A stretch of DNA of 35,170 nt from Candidatus Poribacteria bacterium (lineage in GTDB: Bacteria; Poribacteria; WGA-4E; GCA-2687025). Position 1 is the first letter of the stretch. Each line of letters opens with the position of its first letter. Location of the stretch: the NCBI GenBank assembly GCA_016866785.1, contig VGLH01000028.1, positions 1-35,170 of the forward strand, in the 5' to 3' direction. The translations under genes were made by a program, and so were the position numbers. Below are positions 1 to 8,324 of the stretch, piece after piece. Under the pieces are notes generated by a model. The model did no database searches. It worked only from the letters and a program-made list of their open reading frames with translations, and was not told where the DNA came from.

Positions 1-1221
1 ATCGACTTCACGCAGAGCATCGAGGGCTTTGCCCCGACGGGAACGCTGGCGATCACGACCGATGCCGCCGCGATCCTGCACGGATTCGTCCTGCCGCTAC
101 CCATCGTCATCGCCAACTTCGTCGTCCGGGTCTTCTCGACCTTTTTCTTGAATCCGTGGCTCCATTCGCGGGACATCCTGCACACGTGGGAACCGGGCAT
201 GGATGTCCGGGTCACGGGTCTGCGGAACAGCCTCGACTTCTGGTTCAGCTTCGGCATCGGGAAGAGTTTCGCGGTCGCGGCGCTCGGCTTCCTGACGATG
301 ATCCCGATGTTCTTTCGGATGCGTCGCCAGCGCGGAGGGTTGCAGCGCACGTTCAAGGCTCCTCCTGGCAGAGGCGATTTCCCGGTGCTCGTGTCGTTGG
401 GTCTGTGGATCATCGGCATGGGCGGGTACGTGTACGTCGTCCACCGACTCATCCCCGGGTTCCCCCTGAAGTTCCTCGCCTTCTTCGCATTCATCTACAC
501 GCCGTTGCACTCATACGTGAACGCGCGGGCGTTCGGCATCATGAGCCGACCTCTGTTCGACATCCCGTACATGCTCGAAGCGACCATCGTCCTGAGCAAG
601 TATGAGGACGTCGACATCTGGTTCGCTCCCTTCCCGAACGAGGATTACGGCGGCGAGACGCAGGGCTGGCGGATTCTGGAGCTGACCGGCACGACGTTCA
701 CCAGCAAGATCGCCGCAGACTTGATCGCGTGGCCCATCCTGCTGCTGGCGGGCATTCTGGCGTGGCACTTCATCTGGAAGCTGGCTCCCATCCCGTCCGC
801 GCAATACCAGTTCGCGCAGACCTGGTGGCCCCTCTACGCGACGCAGCGCGCCTTGTGGATCACAGCGCTCCGAGACGGACATTCGGAGCAGCTTCAGGCG
901 ATCCGGTTCCAGTACATCAGCATCGGATTCATCGTCTCGCTGGCGGCGTACGGGCTGACCATCGTGTCCCACGTGCCCTTCCGCAACATCGCGGGGTACG
1001 GCGTCATCTGGGGGCTCGGGGGCGATCCGGGCGGGTCGCTTCTGGAGTTCGTCGGCGCGATCATCGGGCGCTACGTGATGATCAAGCGGTACGGCAGGAA
1101 CCGATGGGCGCGGTACAACCCGGTTCTGCTGGCGGGCTTCTGGTGCGGACTGGCGCTCATCGCGATGGCGGGGGTATCCATCGACCTGATCCAGAAGGCA
1201 GTCATCGTCAAGCCGTTCTAG
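1..1221 (+). CDS. Multi-pass membrane protein, C-terminal part (DUF6785/DUF6784-like), truncated by window edge
   Basis: The frame is open from the first base to the TAG at 1219-1221, giving at least 406 residues with the N-terminus outside the window. Several long hydrophobic segments are visible, for example near residues 25-45, 95-115, 125-160, 235-260, 300-325 and 375-395, so it is an integral inner-membrane protein. The C-terminal portion has a Gly-rich stretch followed by a basic loop (MIKRYGRNRWARYNP) and a last hydrophobic helix. The overall look resembles the large DUF6785/DUF6784 membrane proteins, sometimes labelled peptide transporters, of Planctomycetes, Armatimonadetes and Poribacteria-like genomes. 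That family assignment is from memory and no substrate can be inferred. The next gene starts 33 nt downstream on the same strand, so co-transcription is possible. An internal TTG at 148 is not a convincing start because the frame is open upstream. Confidence 0.7.
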   Translation: MDFTQSIEGFAPTGTLAITTDAAAILHGFVLPLPIVIANFVVRVFSTFFLNPWLHSRDILHTWEPGMDVRVTGLRNSLDFWFSFGIGKSFAVAALGFLTMIPMFFRMRRQRGGLQRTFKAPPGRGDFPVLVSLGLWIIGMGGYVYVVHRLIPGFPLKFLAFFAFIYTPLHSYVNARAFGIMSRPLFDIPYMLEATIVLSKYEDVDIWFAPFPNEDYGGETQGWRILELTGTTFTSKIAADLIAWPILLLAGILAWHFIWKLAPIPSAQYQFAQTWWPLYATQRALWITALRDGHSEQLQAIRFQYISIGFIVSLAAYGLTIVSHVPFRNIAGYGVIWGLGGDPGGSLLEFVGAIIGRYVMIKRYGRNRWARYNPVLLAGFWCGLALIAMAGVSIDLIQKAVIVKPF

Positions 1222-1254
1222 CGGCCCGCGCCGCGATCTCGCATCGGAGCGCCA

Positions 1255-2238
1255 ATGTCGGAAGAGGGTTGGGCCCGATTCGGATGGCAGGGGCTCCAGG
1301 CGGAGGTCCCGTCGCAGTGGGAGCTCGTCGGCATCCCCAAGGAGCATGACCCCGACCAGGGCTACCTTCGGCTGGACGATGCGAACCATCCGCGACTCGA
1401 ACTGAAGTGGCGGGCGCACTCCCAGCGGCAGTTCGACATCAGCAAGACGCTTGACGAGTACCTCAAAGGCATCCGCAAAGCGTACAGCGCCCAGGTCGGT
1501 CAGATCGAGGTGAGACGCGATCAGGCGCTGATCCCGGACCTCGCCGCGAACGAGGATTTCTACGCGGATCGCGAGCTGACCTTCTTCTCGTGGAAGGGGG
1601 CGCTGCAGGCGCACGGGGTCATCTGGCGGTGCTCGAAGTGCCGACGGATCGTGATGTCGCAGGTGATCGCCTCGCCCGGTGAGCCCGCGTTTCGGCAGAC
1701 GGCGATGCGGGTTCTGCGGTCGCTGCGGGACCACTCCGACACGAGCCGCAATCTCTGGACGGCGTACGGGTTCGAGGTCGAGGTCCCACGACGTTACCGA
1801 CTGGACAAGCTGCAGCTCCTGAACGGGTACATCCTGTTCTCATTCACGGACGGGTCGAGCCGAATCGCCGTCGAGCGGTACGGACTCGCGGATCAGGCGT
1901 TGCGCGGCGGATCGCTGGAGGCATGGTTCCGGCGCGCCTACGCGAAGTCGTTGCGAGGCACTCATTTCGTCTTGGAGCCGACGACGGGGCTCGAACCCGT
2001 CCAGATGACGATGGACGGTCGTTCCGCTCGCGTGCTAGATCGCGTGGATCGCTGGGATATCGGGGCGTCGCGCGGGTGGGATCAGCTGTTCCGGCGAAGC
2101 CGGACGATGGCGCGGATGTGGTACGACCCGGATCGGAACCGCATCTTCGTCGTTCGCGCGTCCGGCAAACCGGACCCGACGCCGCTGGTGGACGGGATCG
2201 TTTTCAGCATCCCGTCGCAGTCGGCTGCGAGAGTGTGA
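1255..2238 (+). CDS. Unrecognised soluble protein with two similar halves and a CxxC motif
   Basis: This 327-residue protein has no signal peptide or membrane segment, and I do not recognise a named family. It starts at an ATG with GGAG five nt upstream. It appears to be two copies of one fold. Residues ~8-165 start 'GWQGLQAEVPSQWEL' and residues ~169-327 start 'AYGFEVEVPRRYRL'. Each then has a strand pair with a charged acidic turn, a helix region, and a strand pair near the end (WRCSKCRRIVM in the first half, MWYDPDRNRIFVV in the second). The opening 'EVP..W' pattern is reminiscent of Mog1/PsbP/DcrB-type domains, which is only an inference. Cys126 and Cys129 form a single CxxC that is absent from the second half. 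Five nt separate it from the PqqD-like gene, which is followed directly by an ABC ATPase, so the three are probably one transcription unit. Confidence 0.8.
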   Translation: MSEEGWARFGWQGLQAEVPSQWELVGIPKEHDPDQGYLRLDDANHPRLELKWRAHSQRQFDISKTLDEYLKGIRKAYSAQVGQIEVRRDQALIPDLAANEDFYADRELTFFSWKGALQAHGVIWRCSKCRRIVMSQVIASPGEPAFRQTAMRVLRSLRDHSDTSRNLWTAYGFEVEVPRRYRLDKLQLLNGYILFSFTDGSSRIAVERYGLADQALRGGSLEAWFRRAYAKSLRGTHFVLEPTTGLEPVQMTMDGRSARVLDRVDRWDIGASRGWDQLFRRSRTMARMWYDPDRNRIFVVRASGKPDPTPLVDGIVFSIPSQSAARV

Positions 2239-2243
2239 CGTCG

Positions 2244-2747
2244 ATGGCTGGCGGGTTGGACCGTGTGCTCTACGCGTTGCGGCTCAAGAAGCGCCCGCGA
2301 CTCCAGAGGACGCGCGGCGAGGTCCTCCAGTCGGTTCCGATCCGCAACTCGCTCGTGGAGTGGATGAAGGAGGATGGCGGCGAGGTCTCGCTGATCATCC
2401 CGGCGGACCAGAAGCGTCACATGCGCTGGCTGATCCGCGCGATGAGCCTGCCGAACAAGCGCGTGGTCACATTGGACGATGTCGGGTCGTTCGTCTGGGA
2501 GCGCTGTGACGGCGAATCGACGTTCGAGCAGATCGCGCAGGAGCTGAGCGGGCGGTTCCAGTTGACGCGCCGCGAGGCGGAGGCGTCGCTCGCGGAGTTC
2601 TTCCGAGTGCTGGGTCGTCGCGGGATGCTCGGATTCGCCGTTCCTGAGTCGCGTTCCACTCAGTCAGGGGCTGACGCGAAGAACCGCCCTGGCGGCGGAC
2701 GCAAGACATCGAAGGGCAACAGAAGGAAGTCCAAGGGAAGGGCTTGA
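2244..2747 (+). CDS. PqqD-like protein with basic tail
   Basis: A 167-residue protein starting at ATG 2244, five nt after the stop of the preceding gene. The open frame extends further upstream but only through that gene's coding sequence. Residues ~72-133 look like a PqqD domain: a V-T-L-D-D-V-G-S-F-V-W strand and helix, then 'CDGESTFEQIAQELSGRF', a helix and 'FFRVLGRRGML'. In characterised systems PqqD-type domains bind a precursor peptide and present it to a radical SAM enzyme, but they also occur as stand-alone proteins of unknown role. Residues ~145-167 are a Lys/Arg/Gly-rich, probably disordered tail that might bind nucleic acid or an acidic partner. No radical SAM enzyme or small precursor gene is visible in the window. 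Its stop overlaps the region just before the ABC ATPase start, which suggests coupled translation. Confidence 0.75.
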   Translation: MAGGLDRVLYALRLKKRPRLQRTRGEVLQSVPIRNSLVEWMKEDGGEVSLIIPADQKRHMRWLIRAMSLPNKRVVTLDDVGSFVWERCDGESTFEQIAQELSGRFQLTRREAEASLAEFFRVLGRRGMLGFAVPESRSTQSGADAKNRPGGGRKTSKGNRRKSKGRA

Positions 2748-2749
2748 CT

Positions 2750-3544
2750 ATGTCGGATGCGGCCGCCGTCGCACAGCCGGGAACCGTTCCCGCGGAGCCG
2801 CACGCTCCGATTGAGAATGCCGTCCGTGTTCGCAATGTCATCAAGCGCTACGAGATGGGCACCGTCGTCGTCGAGGCGTTGCGCGGTGTGAACATGGAGG
2901 TGCGTCGAGGGGAGTACATCTCCATCGTCGGGCCCTCAGGTTCCGGCAAGTCCACGCTCTTCAACATGATCGGCGGACTCGACAAGCCGACCGAAGGGCG
3001 CGTCTACATCGACGAAGTGGACATCGCCCAGTTGGACGCCTACGAGCTGGCTTGGCTCCGGTGCCGCAAGATCGGTTACATTTTCCAGACGTTCAACCTG
3101 ATCCCGGTCATGACGGCGTTGGAGAACATCACGCTGCCGATGATCTTCGCCGGAGCCACGACCGATGACGCCGTCGAGAAGGGGCTTGAGATCCTCGCAT
3201 CGGTCGGATTGGGCGAACGGTACCAGCACAAACCGCCCGAGCTCTCGGGCGGGCAGCAGCAGCGTGTCGCCATCGCGCGGGCTCTGGCGAACGACCCCTC
3301 GATCCTGCTGGCAGACGAGCCGACCGGGAACCTCGACACGAAGACGGGCTTGGAGATCATCGAGCTGCTGCGACGCATGAACGCCGAGAAGGGCGTCACG
3401 ATCATCACGGCGACGCACGACATGAAAATGCTGGACGTTTCCGACCGCATCTTCCACGTGCAGGACGGGCGCGTCGCACGGATCGAGACGCGCGAAGAGG
3501 CGAATATCGAGGTTGGGATGCTCGACGGGCAGGAGGTCGGCTAG
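2750..3544 (+). CDS. ABC transporter ATP-binding protein, LolD/MacB/FtsE type (no adjacent permease)
   Basis: A 264-residue nucleotide-binding subunit. Walker A is GPSGSGKST (~61-69), the Q-loop glutamine lies in YIFQTFNLIP (~110-119), the signature is LSGGQQQ (~165-171), Walker B with catalytic Glu is ILLADEPTGNLD (~185-196), and the switch His is ~223. The ADEPTGNLD and 'YIFQxFNLIP' forms are typical of the LolD/MacB/SalX group, which drives lipoprotein release, efflux or mechanotransmission through FtsX/MacB-fold permeases. I chose ATG 2750, which has GGGAAGGG about eight nt upstream; a TTG at 2744 is an alternative. The gene lies two nt after the PqqD-like stop. No FtsX/MacB-like permease follows; the next gene is convergent, so the partner must be elsewhere. 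The N-terminal ~20 residues are Ala/Pro-rich and not part of the fold. Confidence 0.9.
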   Translation: MSDAAAVAQPGTVPAEPHAPIENAVRVRNVIKRYEMGTVVVEALRGVNMEVRRGEYISIVGPSGSGKSTLFNMIGGLDKPTEGRVYIDEVDIAQLDAYELAWLRCRKIGYIFQTFNLIPVMTALENITLPMIFAGATTDDAVEKGLEILASVGLGERYQHKPPELSGGQQQRVAIARALANDPSILLADEPTGNLDTKTGLEIIELLRRMNAEKGVTIITATHDMKMLDVSDRIFHVQDGRVARIETREEANIEVGMLDGQEVG

Positions 3545-3576
3545 CCGCCGGGCGGGCGTGACGGAGGAGTCGCGCG

Positions 3577-4587
3577 CTACCGCAGCGCCATCTCGCTGCT
3601 GTGTCCTGGGAAGACCTTGCTCGTCGGATCGATGTGGAACTTGGCGTAGTTGACGGCGATGGCGACTTCGCCGACGCCGGTGGCGATCAGCTTGAGCTTG
3701 CCGTCAAACGACGCGCCATCCCCCGCCGCGAAGACGCCGGGCCGGTTCGTCTCCATGTGCCGCGAGACGAGGATCCCGCCCTTCTCGTCCACCTCCAACC
3801 CCCAGTCCTGAATGGGTCCTAGATCCGACTTGAAGCCGATGTTGATGAGCAGTGCGTCGGCTTTGAGAGTCTGCGTTTCCTTGGTCTTGTTGCTGCGGAT
3901 CGTCACGGACTCGAGACGATCCGTGCCGTGCACTTTCTCGACCTCCCAGAACAGGTGCATCGGGATGTTCGTCTGCATCAACTGGCGAACGCTGCCCTCG
4001 TGCGCGCGGAAGACGTCGCGGCGATGCACCAGGTTGAGACTCTTGGCGATCGGCGCCATGTAGAGCGCCCAATCGACCGCCGAGTCGCCGGCTCCGACGA
4101 TGACAACGTCCTTGCCTGCGAACTGATCCGGGTTGCGTACCACATAAGAGACGCCGTTGCCGACTAGCTCCTCGACACCGGGCTTGTCCAGGCGGGTCGG
4201 CAGCAGCGACCCGATCCCAGCGCAGACGATCACGGTGCGGCTGAAGTGCTCGGCGACGTTCGTCACCAAGCGGTAGATGCCAGTCGCTTCGTCGTAGTCC
4301 AGCTTCTGCGCTTGTTCTTCCAGACAGACCGTCGGGTCCTTCCACATCGCCTGCTCCACCAGTTCCTTCACCAGGTCCTTGGCGAGCACCTTGGGGAACC
4401 CAGGCATGTCGTAGATGTACTTCTCCGGGTAGAGCGCCGTGAGTTGTCCGCCGAGTTCCGCCAGGCTATCGATGATCTTCGTCCGGCACTCGCGGATCCC
4501 TGCGTAGAACGCCCCGAACAGACCGACTGGGCCCGCGCCGACGATCGTGATGTCGTAGATGTCTGGATTGTTCGCTGGCAACGTCAT
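3577..4587 (-). CDS. Ferredoxin--NADP+ reductase, thioredoxin-reductase-like (type 2 FNR)
   Basis: A 336-residue flavoprotein that exchanges electrons between ferredoxin and NADP(H). The FAD-binding GAGPVG is at ~17-22, the NAD(P)-binding GAGDSA at ~165-170, and a second FAD contact 'AAGDGASFDGKLKLIATG' lies near the C-terminus. It has the thioredoxin-reductase two-domain layout but lacks the CxxC redox pair between them, which is the distinguishing feature of YumC-type FNRs. The 'FPGHSSE' tail also fits that group. The start is ATG 4587, preceded by CCGGAG. The frame stays open to 4845, but that would run through the sigma70-like promoter at 4646-4674, so the longer start is rejected. Its presence agrees with the IOR and POR enzymes in the window, which reduce ferredoxin. 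It ends convergently with the ABC ATPase, 32 nt apart. Confidence 0.9.
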   Translation of the reverse strand: MTLPANNPDIYDITIVGAGPVGLFGAFYAGIRECRTKIIDSLAELGGQLTALYPEKYIYDMPGFPKVLAKDLVKELVEQAMWKDPTVCLEEQAQKLDYDEATGIYRLVTNVAEHFSRTVIVCAGIGSLLPTRLDKPGVEELVGNGVSYVVRNPDQFAGKDVVIVGAGDSAVDWALYMAPIAKSLNLVHRRDVFRAHEGSVRQLMQTNIPMHLFWEVEKVHGTDRLESVTIRSNKTKETQTLKADALLINIGFKSDLGPIQDWGLEVDEKGGILVSRHMETNRPGVFAAGDGASFDGKLKLIATGVGEVAIAVNYAKFHIDPTSKVFPGHSSEMALR

Positions 4588-4645
4588 GTCTCCGGAACGG
4601 CTGGCGCGTCGTTGGCAGAGGGAGATCGATGGGAAATCGATGGCA

Positions 4646-4674
4646 ATCCTACCATGGTGGCATGGGTGCGTCAA
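4646..4674 (-). promoter_or_regulatory. Sigma70-like promoter for the ferredoxin-NADP reductase gene
   Basis: Read on the minus strand, a TTGACG -35 box (4674-4669) and a TAGGAT -10 box (4651-4646) are separated by 17 nt. The predicted transcript start lies roughly 50 nt before the ATG at 4587. It supports that ATG over the longer open frame. No operator is evident. Confidence 0.55.
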
Positions 4675-4740
4675 AGGAACGGTTCGGTTCCGGCGCAGGT
4701 TGCGCGGGCGCGCACGCGCATGCTGCCGTCTGGGCGAGCG

Positions 4741-4770
4741 TTGACAGAGCTTTGTGCGCTCCGCTACAAT
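4741..4770 (+). promoter_or_regulatory. Sigma70-like promoter for tyrS
   Basis: A perfect TTGACA -35 box (4741-4746) is followed after 18 nt by TACAAT (4765-4770). The predicted start is near 4777, leaving a leader of about 50 nt before the GTG of tyrS. That leader is too short for a T-box riboswitch, and no T-box element is seen. Confidence 0.7.
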
Positions 4771-4829
4771 AGCTGCCGCCGGCTCTCTGCGCATGCCGAA
4801 GAAGACCGCTACCCACTGCGAGCCCGACA

Positions 4830-6071
4830 GTGCCCCCAACCTCAACCGTACCGATTGACGAGCAGTTGCGGCTGCTGATGCGGGGCGTGGAGGAAGTCGT
4901 TCCCGAAGTCGGCTTGCGCGACAAGCTGCTCCTCGCGGCGCGTGAGAACCGAGCGCTGCGGGTGAAGCTGGGCATCGATCCCACCGCTTCCGATATCCAT
5001 CTCGGGTTCGCCGTTGTACTCCGCAAACTGCGCCAGTTTCAGGACTTCGGACACACGGTCTGTCTGATCATCGGCGACTTCACGGCGATGATCGGCGATC
5101 CCACGGGGAAGTCCAAGACACGACCGATGTTGGGCCGTGACGAGGTCCGCGAGCACGCCAGAACCTACGAGCAGCAGCTCTACCGTATCCTCGATCCGGC
5201 GCAGACCGAAGTGACCTTCAACGGCGACTGGCTGGGGAAGATGGACTTCGCCGACGTCGTCCGGCTGTCGTCGCAGTACACTCTCGCTCGGATGCTGGAA
5301 CGCGACGACTTCACGAATCGATACAAAGCCGGCGAGCCCATCCACATCCACGAAATCCTGTACCCGTTGTGCCAAGGACAGGACTCCGTCGCGGTCCGCG
5401 CCGACATCGAGATGGGCGGCACCGACCAGAAGTTCAACAACCTGGTCGGGCGCGACCTACAGCGCGAGGCAGGGCAGGCTCCACAGGCAGTCGTCCTGAT
5501 GCCTCTGCTCGTGGGCACGGATGGCGTCGAGAAGATGAGCAAATCGCTCGGAAACTACATCGGCATCGACGAGCCGCCCACAGAGCAGTTCGGCAAGGTG
5601 ATGTCCGTGCCAGACGCCGCCATGGAAGCCTACTACCGGCTCTGCACGGACCTTCCCGCCGACGAGATCAGCGGCATGATGCAGGACGTCGAAGACGGCG
5701 CCCTGCACCCGATGGACGCCAAACTGCGCCTTGCCGCCGAGATCGTTACCCTCTATCACGGCTCCGAGGCTGGGGACGCCGCGAAGACGGAGTTTCTTCG
5801 CGTCTTCCGTGAGCACGAGACACCCGACGATATGCCGGATCTGCGTGTGCCGTCCGACGCCCTAACCGACGGCGAGCTCTGGATCGTCCGGCTCCTGACG
5901 TTGGCGGGCTTCGCCACGAGCAACCGAGACGCTCGTCAGTTGGTCACTCAGGGCGCAGTCTCGCTCAACGACCATCGCATCACCGACCCGTCGCTCGACT
6001 TCGTCCCGGAGGACGGCATGGTCCTGAGGGTCGGGAGGCGGCGTTTCGCGCGGCTTCGAGTCGGGTCCTAG
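4830..6071 (+). CDS. tyrS: Tyrosyl-tRNA synthetase
   Basis: This 413-residue class I synthetase charges tRNA-Tyr with tyrosine in the cytoplasm. The HIGH-equivalent signature is HLGF (~57-60) within 'KLGIDPTASDIHLGF'. The tyrosine-pocket and tRNA-binding middle includes 'GGTDQKFNNLVGRD', and KMSKS is at ~235-239. An S4 RNA-binding domain occupies roughly 345-405. The length and the 'IHLGFAVVLRKLRQFQD' sequence fit the TyrZ/TyrS2 branch rather than E. coli TyrS. The chosen start is GTG 4830, placed about 50 nt after a strong promoter; no clear Shine-Dalgarno sequence precedes it, so the start is less certain than the gene. The glycosyltransferase begins 48 nt downstream, so the promoter may also serve the genes that follow. 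Confidence 0.95.
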   Translation: MPPTSTVPIDEQLRLLMRGVEEVVPEVGLRDKLLLAARENRALRVKLGIDPTASDIHLGFAVVLRKLRQFQDFGHTVCLIIGDFTAMIGDPTGKSKTRPMLGRDEVREHARTYEQQLYRILDPAQTEVTFNGDWLGKMDFADVVRLSSQYTLARMLERDDFTNRYKAGEPIHIHEILYPLCQGQDSVAVRADIEMGGTDQKFNNLVGRDLQREAGQAPQAVVLMPLLVGTDGVEKMSKSLGNYIGIDEPPTEQFGKVMSVPDAAMEAYYRLCTDLPADEISGMMQDVEDGALHPMDAKLRLAAEIVTLYHGSEAGDAAKTEFLRVFREHETPDDMPDLRVPSDALTDGELWIVRLLTLAGFATSNRDARQLVTQGAVSLNDHRITDPSLDFVPEDGMVLRVGRRRFARLRVGS

Positions 6072-6119
6072 CCGGAGCCCGATAGCGCCGCTTCCAGTCG
6101 TCGCGGAAGGTCGAGCGCC

Positions 6120-6836
6120 GTGCGATTGTGCGTCATCATCCCTGCCCTCAACGCTGAACCGTATATCGGAGCCGTCGTCGAGGAGGCGCGCGCCGCCATA
6201 CCGCACGTGTACGTGGTTGACGACGGCTCCACGGACCGAACCGGCGAGAAGGCGCTCGCCTCCGGCGCATCCGTCTTGACGCACGACGTGAACCGAGGCA
6301 AGGGAGGGGCGCTTCGGACGGGATACGCCCAGGCTCAGCGCGATGGTTTCGACGCCGTCGTCACCATGGACGCAGACGGTCAACACCTTCCGAGCGAGAT
6401 GGGCAAACTCGTAGAGCGCTTCCTGCACACCGGAGCCCCGATCGTGGTGGGGAGCCGAGCCCGCCGCCGCTCGACGATGCCGCTGCACCGCCGCGCCAAC
6501 AACGCGCTCGTCTCCGCCGTGGGCACATGGCTGTGCGGGCAGCCGGTGCAGGACTTCCAGTGCGGCTATCGCCTGATCCGGTGCGACGCGTTGAGGCACA
6601 TCCTGCCTCTGCTGACCACGACCGGCTACGAGACGGAGTCGGAGCTGCTCATCATCGCCGGCAGGCTCGGGTTCCGCATCGAGTCCGTGGACGTCTCGAC
6701 GATCTACTCCGGACAAACGAGCCACGTGCGCGCCCTACGCGAGATGCACCGCTTCACGCAACTCTTGTTTCGGAGCCTGTGCCGCGTTCCGGCGCGATTG
6801 ACCGCTAGCGTCACCCACGATGGACGGCACGAATGA
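6120..6836 (+). CDS. Glycosyltransferase family 2 (dolichol/polyprenyl-phosphate mannosyltransferase-like)
   Basis: A 238-residue GT-A fold enzyme predicted to move a sugar from a nucleotide-sugar donor to a lipid-phosphate or similar acceptor. The nucleotide-binding DDGS is at ~34-37, and 'NRGKGGALRTGY' and the metal-binding 'DADGQH' (~84-89) are as in DPM1-like members of GT2. It has no C-terminal membrane helices, so it is the short soluble type. The start is GTG 6120, with GCGGAAGG about ten nt upstream. Its stop overlaps the surE start by four bases (ATGA), indicating translational coupling. The exact sugar and acceptor cannot be deduced. Confidence 0.88.
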   Translation: MRLCVIIPALNAEPYIGAVVEEARAAIPHVYVVDDGSTDRTGEKALASGASVLTHDVNRGKGGALRTGYAQAQRDGFDAVVTMDADGQHLPSEMGKLVERFLHTGAPIVVGSRARRRSTMPLHRRANNALVSAVGTWLCGQPVQDFQCGYRLIRCDALRHILPLLTTTGYETESELLIIAGRLGFRIESVDVSTIYSGQTSHVRALREMHRFTQLLFRSLCRVPARLTASVTHDGRHE

Positions 6837-7570
6837 TCTTCATCACGAACGACGACGGGATCCACGCTCCGGGGATCAACCACCTCGCCGATGCCCTGTC
6901 GACGCTCGACGACGTGTTCGTCGTGGCTCCGGACCGCGAGCGGAGCGCAATCGGCATGGCGATCACGCTTTCGAGACCTCTGCGTGCGAAGGACGTGGCT
7001 CCGGGACGGGTCGCCGTCGACGGGACGCCCGTGGACTGCGTGGACCTGGCGATTGGCGCGTTGCTGCCGGAAGCGCCGCGACTGCTGGTTGCCGGCATCA
7101 ATCACGGAGAGAACCTCGGTCACGACGTCCACTTCTCCGGCACGGTCGCTGCCGCGCGCAAGGGCGCGTTCCTGGGGCTCCCGTCGATTGCCGTTTCGCT
7201 GTCGCGCTCAGTGGACGCCCATTGGGACACCGCGTGCGAGTTCGCCCGGCGGATCGTGAAGACCGCGTTGGTGCGCGCGTTTTCGCCAGGAGTGCTGTTG
7301 AACGTCAACGTGCCGAATCTGCCCTTGCACGCCGTGAAGGGCGTCCGCGTGACGCGTCAGGACCCCGCGCCGTACACGACACATGTCGAAACGCGACTCG
7401 ACAAGGAAGGCGTTCCGTACTACTGGATCGGCGGCGCTCGCGTCGAGATCGACGACCGCGACGACACGGACTTCGGGTCGCTGCGCACCGGATGGGTCTC
7501 GATCACACCGCTGCACGCGGACATGACGCACTATGAGTCTCTGGAGCCGCTGCGCGAATGGGAGCCGTGA
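6833..7570 (+). CDS. surE: 5'/3'-nucleotidase SurE
   Basis: A 245-residue metal-dependent phosphatase that removes phosphate from nucleoside monophosphates; family members are linked to stationary-phase and stress survival. The N-terminal NDDG (~6-9) supplies the metal-binding Asp pair. Ser39 in 'DRERSAIG' and Asn90 in 'GINHGENLGHDVHFSGTVAAA' complete the family's active-site signature. The length is typical. It starts at ATG 6833, overlapping the GT2 stop. No pcm (protein isoaspartate methyltransferase) partner is nearby, unlike in enterics. Confidence 0.95.
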   Translation: MIFITNDDGIHAPGINHLADALSTLDDVFVVAPDRERSAIGMAITLSRPLRAKDVAPGRVAVDGTPVDCVDLAIGALLPEAPRLLVAGINHGENLGHDVHFSGTVAAARKGAFLGLPSIAVSLSRSVDAHWDTACEFARRIVKTALVRAFSPGVLLNVNVPNLPLHAVKGVRVTRQDPAPYTTHVETRLDKEGVPYYWIGGARVEIDDRDDTDFGSLRTGWVSITPLHADMTHYESLEPLREWEP

Positions 7571-7664
7571 AGCGACCCGACCAGGTTTCGATCACATCGG
7601 GATCGGCTGATGGTCGCGTTGGATACGTGGTCATACCGTTACGGCGCTGCTGAGGAGCCTGCTG

Positions 7665-8324
7665 TTGGCGAACGAACCGAGCGCAGGGGTCGCTGGACCG
7701 TCCGAGCCGCAAGCCAAAGGTCGCCGAGGCGTCCTCGGATGGCTTCGCAGGCAGAAGGACCGAGTCGAAGCGCTCGCCGAATCCCGCCGAGCGACGTCGT
7801 GGCTGTTCGCCATCGCGTTCGCTGAGGCGTCGTTCTTCCCCATTCCTCCCGACGTGCTCCTGATCCCGCTCGCGGGCTCGGCGCCCAGAAAGGCGCTTCG
7901 TTTCGCGTTGGTATGCACGACCGCTTCGGTGCTGGGCGCCATCGGTGGCTGGGCGATCGGCTACCTGCTGTACGACACGATCGGCCGGTCGATCCTCGAG
8001 TTCTACGGTGTGACGGAGAAGGCGCAGGAAGTGCTGGCGATGTACCAGGCGAACGCCTTCCTCGCCATCGTCACGGCGGGGTTCACGCCGATCCCGTACA
8101 AAGTCTTCACGATCCTTGCCGGGATGAACGGCACGGTGTCGATTGCGATGCTCGTCGCCGCGTCGGTCGTCGGTCGAGGCGGGCGGTTCTTCTTGGTCGC
8201 GGGCACACTGCGTCTGTTCGGTCCGTCGCTGAAGCCGTGGATCGAGCGGCACTTCGATGCTGTCGCTGTCGCGATGACCGTGCTCTTGATCGCGGGGTTC
8301 CTCGCACTCAAGGCATTCCTATGA
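7665..8324 (+). CDS. YqaA/DedA-like VTT-domain membrane protein
   Basis: A 219-residue inner-membrane protein. After ~45 hydrophilic residues, the segment 'SWLFAIAFAEASFFPIPPDVLLIPLA' matches the VTT (SNARE-associated/DedA) hallmark with E..FFPIPPD, and 'GFTPIPYKVFTILAGMNG' is the second family motif. Further hydrophobic segments follow to the C-terminus. DedA/VTT proteins are implicated in lipid scrambling and membrane homeostasis; the YqaA subgroup is uncharacterised. The start is TTG 7665, chosen because GAGGAG (7652-7657) lies seven nt upstream and no ATG or GTG fits. Its stop overlaps the nadK ATG by four bases. The 94 nt between surE and this gene show nothing else notable. Confidence 0.88.
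   Translation: MANEPSAGVAGPSEPQAKGRRGVLGWLRRQKDRVEALAESRRATSWLFAIAFAEASFFPIPPDVLLIPLAGSAPRKALRFALVCTTASVLGAIGGWAIGYLLYDTIGRSILEFYGVTEKAQEVLAMYQANAFLAIVTAGFTPIPYKVFTILAGMNGTVSIAMLVAASVVGRGGRFFLVAGTLRLFGPSLKPWIERHFDAVAVAMTVLLIAGFLALKAFL

Noticed and set aside
4777-4829. T-box or other riboswitch leader for tyrS
   Set aside because: The predicted leader is only about 50 nt and lacks the T-box consensus and a terminator stem.
3577-4845. Longer 422-residue form of the ferredoxin-NADP reductase
   Set aside because: The extra N-terminus runs through the promoter at 4646-4674 and is Arg-rich with no homology look; ATG 4587 has a ribosome site and gives the family N-terminus.
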